Assembly: GCA_001593855.1 (NCBI GenBank)
Contig: LUCC01000037.1
Span: forward strand, 1 to 7,586
DNA: 7,586 bases
Reading direction: 5' to 3'
Origin: Candidatus Hecatellales archaeon B24
GTDB lineage: Archaea > Thermoproteota > Bathyarchaeia > Hecatellales > Hecatellaceae
Position 1 is the first letter of the stretch. Every line of letters starts with the position of its first letter. The translations under genes were made by a program, and so were the position numbers. The notes below the pieces were generated by a model. The model worked only from the letters and a program-made list of their open reading frames with translations. It searched no databases and had not been told where the DNA came from. Positions 5,057 through 7,586 of the stretch are shown piece after piece.

Positions 5057-5386
5057 CTACTTTTCCCTATACTTTTCCAGAAGCTTTAAAATCTCTTCAA
5101 GCTTCTCCGCGGGGACCATTCGGTGCCTGGGAAAGAAAACTCGGAGCTCCTCCAAGGACTCAGGCATACAGTTCACGATCTGAACAGCCTCAGCCACTTC
5201 AAGCTCAAATTCTCCCGTTAAAGCCTTAATAAGCTCCTCAGCCTGTTCAGCGTCCAGCTTGGAGAAGGTTTGACTGTACTCGAAGGTTTTCCTCTGAAGC
5301 TGGCTTAGCTCCCGGTCTAGGTTTGCCAGTATCTTCTTCACCTTCGCCACTGGAACGGGTTTACCCTCCAAAATTTTAACAGGCAT
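5057..5386 (-). CDS. rpoF: DNA-directed RNA polymerase subunit F (Rpb4/RpoF)
   Basis: 109-residue homologue of eukaryotic Rpb4 (archaeal subunit F, also called Rpo4). With subunit E (Rpb7) it forms the stalk of archaeal RNA polymerase, which helps open the promoter, bind nascent RNA and aid termination. The N-terminal part (VKILEGKPVPVAKVKKIL) forms the subunit E-binding segment, a central amphipathic helix covers about 23-57, and the C-terminal HRDC-like domain has the diagnostic EAVQIVNCMPESLEELRVFF (66-85). Length is normal. The ATG at 5384-5386 has GGAGG eight bases upstream and lies 25 bases after the rpl21e stop, so it is cotranscribed with rpl21e. The rpl21e-rpoF order is common in archaea. 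No rpoE gene is in this window. Confidence 0.95.
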   Translation of the reverse strand: MPVKILEGKPVPVAKVKKILANLDRELSQLQRKTFEYSQTFSKLDAEQAEELIKALTGEFELEVAEAVQIVNCMPESLEELRVFFPRHRMVPAEKLEEILKLLEKYREK

Positions 5387-5411
5387 AGAGGCTCCTCCAA
5401 ATAAGCCTATC

Positions 5412-5705
5412 CTATCCGAACCTTCTTAAATGTTCGGGTAGGGCTATAATCTGCTTGGTTTTCCCGCCTACCTTAACGTTTACAACGTATGCTCTCCCAC
5501 GCTTATCCACTATGGTTCCGATTTTACCGTGGTATCTGCGGTGGGGCTGCCCCTTATGGATGCTGGGGTCTATGTCTACCACCACCTTCTCCCCTACCTT
5601 ATACTCGATGAGCATGTACCCTAACGGTTTAAGCCCCCGCTCCCGAGGCTTCTTCCTGAGCAACTGCCTCGTACTACGCTTGTAGCCTTTCGAAGGCTTA
5701 GTCAT
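5412..5705 (-). CDS. rpl21e: Ribosomal protein L21e
   Basis: 97-residue 50S ribosomal protein shared by archaea and eukaryotes (eL21), absent from bacteria. The highly basic N-terminus (KGYKRSTRQLLRKKPRERG) inserts into rRNA. The body is an SH3-like barrel with the family signature KGQPHRRYHGKIGTIV (51-66), RGRAYVVNVKVGGK (69-82) and the final PEHL (90-93). Length and motifs are complete. Its ATG overlaps the pus10 stop as ATGA (5702-5705), and a GGAGGAGG stretch lies just upstream, so translation is coupled but independently strong. A further AT-rich box inside the 3' end of pus10 could give extra transcription, which would suit a ribosomal protein needed in large amounts. Confidence 0.97.
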   Translation of the reverse strand: MTKPSKGYKRSTRQLLRKKPRERGLKPLGYMLIEYKVGEKVVVDIDPSIHKGQPHRRYHGKIGTIVDKRGRAYVVNVKVGGKTKQIIALPEHLRRFG

Positions 5706-7054
5706 GGCCTCCTCCTACCCTTCTCCTCTTCCACTTTCAATACCGTTAAAGATATACATTTTAACTTTTTCCCGAGAAGCTCAGCCATGCTGGGCTTGGT
5801 TCTCCCCTCATCCCCGTCTACCAGCTCCTTAACGTATAAGCCTCCCTGACATTTAACTGAAGCCTCAAAACGCTTCCTTGAAACCCGTTTGGCTTCAACC
5901 CTGTAGACGGTTTTCACCCGTTCCTTGTCAGCCCTACGGTGGAGAACCCTCCGCGGAGTCCACTGGCTTATCTTCCTCCCCGTAAAGAATTCCTCAAGCC
6001 TCTTCAACTCTTTGAGTGTTACAGGCTTGTCTGCTTCAACCGTGATTTGATAGGTTTTGGTGTAGGCTTCCGCAGCCTTAACCCTCGCCACAGCCTCCTT
6101 ACCCGTTATTTCCAAGCCTTCAACCTCAACCTTCCCGCTGGAGTTTATCTCTTCGGCTATTTTCGGGAGGTCCAAGGTTCTGCGCCGGGGGTTCTTGATT
6201 TCAATTACGAAGGGTCTGCCTGTCCCCAGAACTTTCGCGTCGATGTCCTCTCTTCCCCCCGCGTGGAAGTCAGCTTCGTCGCCTAGGGTTTGGGCTAGGA
6301 AAGGCTTCTCGACGATTTCCTGAACGGATTCCGGATATTTCTTTCCTGTCCAGTTGCAGGCTTCACATCCTTTCCCGCGGCATTTCCCGCAGAGCCATCT
6401 GGCCTGAGGTATTCCTGACACAAGCTTTCGGTATCTTCCCTCTATGAAGAGGGGGTTCGCCTTAACAGTAACCCTCCGCTGGCTGCTGTAAGGTGAAATC
6501 GTAACGATGACATCGGGGTTTTTGAATTCAACATGTTTCCCTGTCAGCTTGGCTATAACCTTTCCAACTTCACGGGTGAATTCGCCTTTAATGTTTTCTC
6601 CCCAAGATATGCTGCAGCGTCCTCTAAGTTCGTCTTCTGCTTCAACTATTCTAGCCGGAATCTTGGCTCCCACCAGGAAGCTTTCATACTCGTACGGTTC
6701 AAGCTCTTCCACAGCCATTCTGCCAAGTTTTTCAACCTCAGAGAGCCTGTCCTCGCAGATTTCACATGCCTTTCTTTCCACTTCAGGCTTTAACCCCAGC
6801 TTTTCAAGCGTTTGCTCCGCGGCTTTAAGCCCTCCGTTTACGGCTAGGGTTCTAACTGTTTCAAGGGCTTTCCTGTCTCCCCTCTCCGCCTTAAGGCAGG
6901 CTTCCAGCAGTAGGGAAATCTTCAGAGCTTCCCCCCGCTCCCTGTTTGAAAGCCCGTAGCCGAGGGCTGCAAACTGCCTTCCAAGGCAGCTGTCGCAGAG
7001 CCTATGCTCAGCCAGCATACGCTCCACCAGCCTTAAAGCCTCTGAAAGCCTCAT
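5702..7054 (-). CDS. pus10: tRNA pseudouridine synthase Pus10
   Basis: Archaeal Pus10 makes pseudouridine 54 (and in several species 55) in the T-loop of tRNAs. The open frame begins at an ATG at 7084 (460 residues), but I prefer the ATG at 7052-7054 (450 residues): it has GGGAG about 9 bases upstream and gives the usual short N-terminus before LCDSCLGRQF, while the first ATG has no ribosome site. In 460-residue numbering, C30/C33 and C107/C110 form the N-terminal zinc site; a THUMP-like RNA-binding region spans about 135-215; a second cysteine pair set (C232, C235, C240, C243) in LCGKCRGKGCEACNWTGK precedes the catalytic domain; and GREDIDAKVLGTGRPF (277-292) holds the probable catalytic D280. 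The C-terminal part (WTPRRVLHRRAD, GGLYVKELVDGDEGRTKPS) is also conserved. Its stop overlaps the rpl21e start. The FAD-reductase gene ends 49 bases upstream of the preferred start. Confidence 0.95.
   Translation of the reverse strand: MRLSEALRLVERMLAEHRLCDSCLGRQFAALGYGLSNRERGEALKISLLLEACLKAERGDRKALETVRTLAVNGGLKAAEQTLEKLGLKPEVERKACEICEDRLSEVEKLGRMAVEELEPYEYESFLVGAKIPARIVEAEDELRGRCSISWGENIKGEFTREVGKVIAKLTGKHVEFKNPDVIVTISPYSSQRRVTVKANPLFIEGRYRKLVSGIPQARWLCGKCRGKGCEACNWTGKKYPESVQEIVEKPFLAQTLGDEADFHAGGREDIDAKVLGTGRPFVIEIKNPRRRTLDLPKIAEEINSSGKVEVEGLEITGKEAVARVKAAEAYTKTYQITVEADKPVTLKELKRLEEFFTGRKISQWTPRRVLHRRADKERVKTVYRVEAKRVSRKRFEASVKCQGGLYVKELVDGDEGRTKPSMAELLGKKLKCISLTVLKVEEEKGRRRP
5750..5770 (-). 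promoter_or_regulatory. Candidate internal promoter for rpl21e within pus10
   Basis: The minus strand reads AAAAAGTTAAAATGTATATC, an A-rich BRE-like stretch followed by a TATA-like box, in otherwise mixed coding sequence near the pus10 3' end. Standard spacing places transcription start near 5730-5735, about 25-30 bases before the rpl21e ATG. The same bases encode KKLKCIS, so the composition could be coincidental. Confidence 0.35.
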
Positions 7055-7095
7055 TCCAAAACTCTCCCAGAAGCCTGCCAACATGGAATTAGAGC

Positions 7096-7110
7096 GGTAA
7101 TCCTTAAAGC
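7096..7110 (-). promoter_or_regulatory. Weak candidate TATA box for pus10
   Basis: The minus strand reads AAGCTTTAAGG across the stop codon of the FAD-reductase gene. Usual spacing would put transcription start near 7078, downstream of the first possible pus10 ATG (7084) and upstream of the second (7054), in line with the shorter start. The match to the TATA consensus is poor, so read-through from the reductase gene is equally possible. Confidence 0.3.
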
Positions 7111-7586
7111 TTTAGAAAACCTAAAATCTTCCCTCCCAGAATGGTTAGAAGCTCGCTGTTCTCCTTCACAAACTTAAGGAAGGCTTCACGGTGGCTTAGG
7201 CTAGGACAGCTTCCATGCTTCGTCACCGCCGCCAGAAAGCCGTAGAGAAACCTGTTAAACCTTTCAATTCTCATCTCCTCGACGATGAGCTTCTGGATTT
7301 CTCTTCCGAAATCCAGGTTTCCCCCTATCCAGCTTTCACGCCAGCGTTTTTCATAGGCGGACAAGGCTTCAGCTGAAAGGTCTCCTCTGCTTAGAGCCTC
7401 GCAGGCAGCTTCAGCCGCCAGCTTTCCGCTGTAGGCCGCAGCTTCATATCCAGCTCCCTCCATGGGGCAGGTGAAGCCTGCGGCATCCCCCACCAGAAGC
7501 AGGCCGTTCCCAAAGGTTTTCTCTGCAGGTGCCCCCACAGGAAGGATGTGGGCTGCCTTCTCCACAAGCTTTCCTCCCCTAACCTT
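7104..7586 (-). CDS. FAD-dependent oxidoreductase, geranylgeranyl reductase/FixC type, C-terminal part
   Basis: Partial gene: the frame is open to the right edge, so the N-terminal dinucleotide-binding domain lies outside. The visible 160 residues begin KVRGGKL and end ILGFLKL before a TAA at 7104-7106. NGLLLVGDAAGFTCPMEG (27-44 of the visible part) followed by AGYEAAAYSGKLAAEA is the FAD-binding GD motif of the geranylgeranyl reductase/FixC superfamily. The segment AYEKRWRESWIGGNLDFGREI and the C-terminal helices follow as in that family. In archaea such enzymes saturate the geranylgeranyl chains of membrane lipids, but FixC-like electron-transfer dehydrogenases look very similar at this end, so the substrate stays open. 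A GTG at 7563-7565 is inside the gene and not the real start. Same strand as pus10 and probably upstream in the same transcript. Confidence 0.85.
   Translation of the reverse strand, partial: KVRGGKLVEKAAHILPVGAPAEKTFGNGLLLVGDAAGFTCPMEGAGYEAAAYSGKLAAEAACEALSRGDLSAEALSAYEKRWRESWIGGNLDFGREIQKLIVEEMRIERFNRFLYGFLAAVTKHGSCPSLSHREAFLKFVKENSELLTILGGKILGFLKL

Noticed and set aside
5939..6959. Rightward open frames (5939-6286, 6507-6959) opposite pus10
   Set aside because: Antisense shadows of a conserved gene with intact catalytic and zinc motifs; serine-rich, no ribosome site.
1..7586. CRISPR arrays, insertion sequences, phage or defence genes
   Set aside because: No regularly spaced repeats, transposase or integrase motifs, or terminal repeats were seen; nearly all the sequence is accounted for by housekeeping genes.

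Overview
The window looks like chromosomal DNA of an archaeon. It carries eukaryote-like information genes (ribosomal protein L21e, RNA polymerase subunit F/Rpb4, Pus10, a KsgA/Dim1 methyltransferase), a DUF655 protein, a thiolase plus DUF35 pair of archaeal type, TATA-like boxes instead of -35/-10 promoters, and strong GGAGGTGA-type ribosome sites. G+C is near half by eye, and AGG/AGA arginine and ATA isoleucine codons are common. I cannot place it to phylum with confidence; a TACK-side lineage such as Bathyarchaeia is a guess. There are no mobile elements, CRISPR arrays or rRNA genes.

Left part (1-2306). A THUMP-domain protein gene of the Tan1 type runs leftward from 515 to the window edge. 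It faces away from a rightward two-gene unit: a thiolase (660-1901) and a zinc-ribbon/OB-fold DUF35 partner (1908-2306). The 144-base divergent intergenic region holds AT-rich TATA-like boxes and a 10-bp inverted repeat whose right arm contains the thiolase start codon. A perfect 12-bp hairpin lies inside the thiolase coding region.

Middle (2307-3588). An intron-less tRNA-Leu(CAG) gene with encoded CCA is followed after 43 bases by a PLP-dependent enzyme of the ACC deaminase/D-cysteine desulfhydrase fold. That gene has no evident promoter of its own, so it may be read through from the tRNA promoter or the thiolase unit. It meets the leftward cluster tail to tail with only 5 bases between stop codons.

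Right part (3594-7586, all leftward). In transcription order: the C-terminal part of an FAD-dependent reductase (geranylgeranyl reductase/FixC type, entering from the right edge), pus10, rpl21e (ATGA overlap with pus10), rpoF, a DUF655 gene, and ksgA. From pus10 onward this is a translation/RNA-modification cluster: tRNA pseudouridylation, a 50S protein, an RNA polymerase stalk subunit, a probable nucleic-acid-binding protein of unknown role, and late 16S rRNA dimethylation. Candidate internal promoters lie before rpl21e and before the DUF655 gene.

The window is mostly ordinary archaeal housekeeping. The points most worth a second look are the two inverted repeats in and ahead of the thiolase gene, the divergent PLP enzyme behind the tRNA, and the uncharacterised DUF655 protein between rpoF and ksgA.
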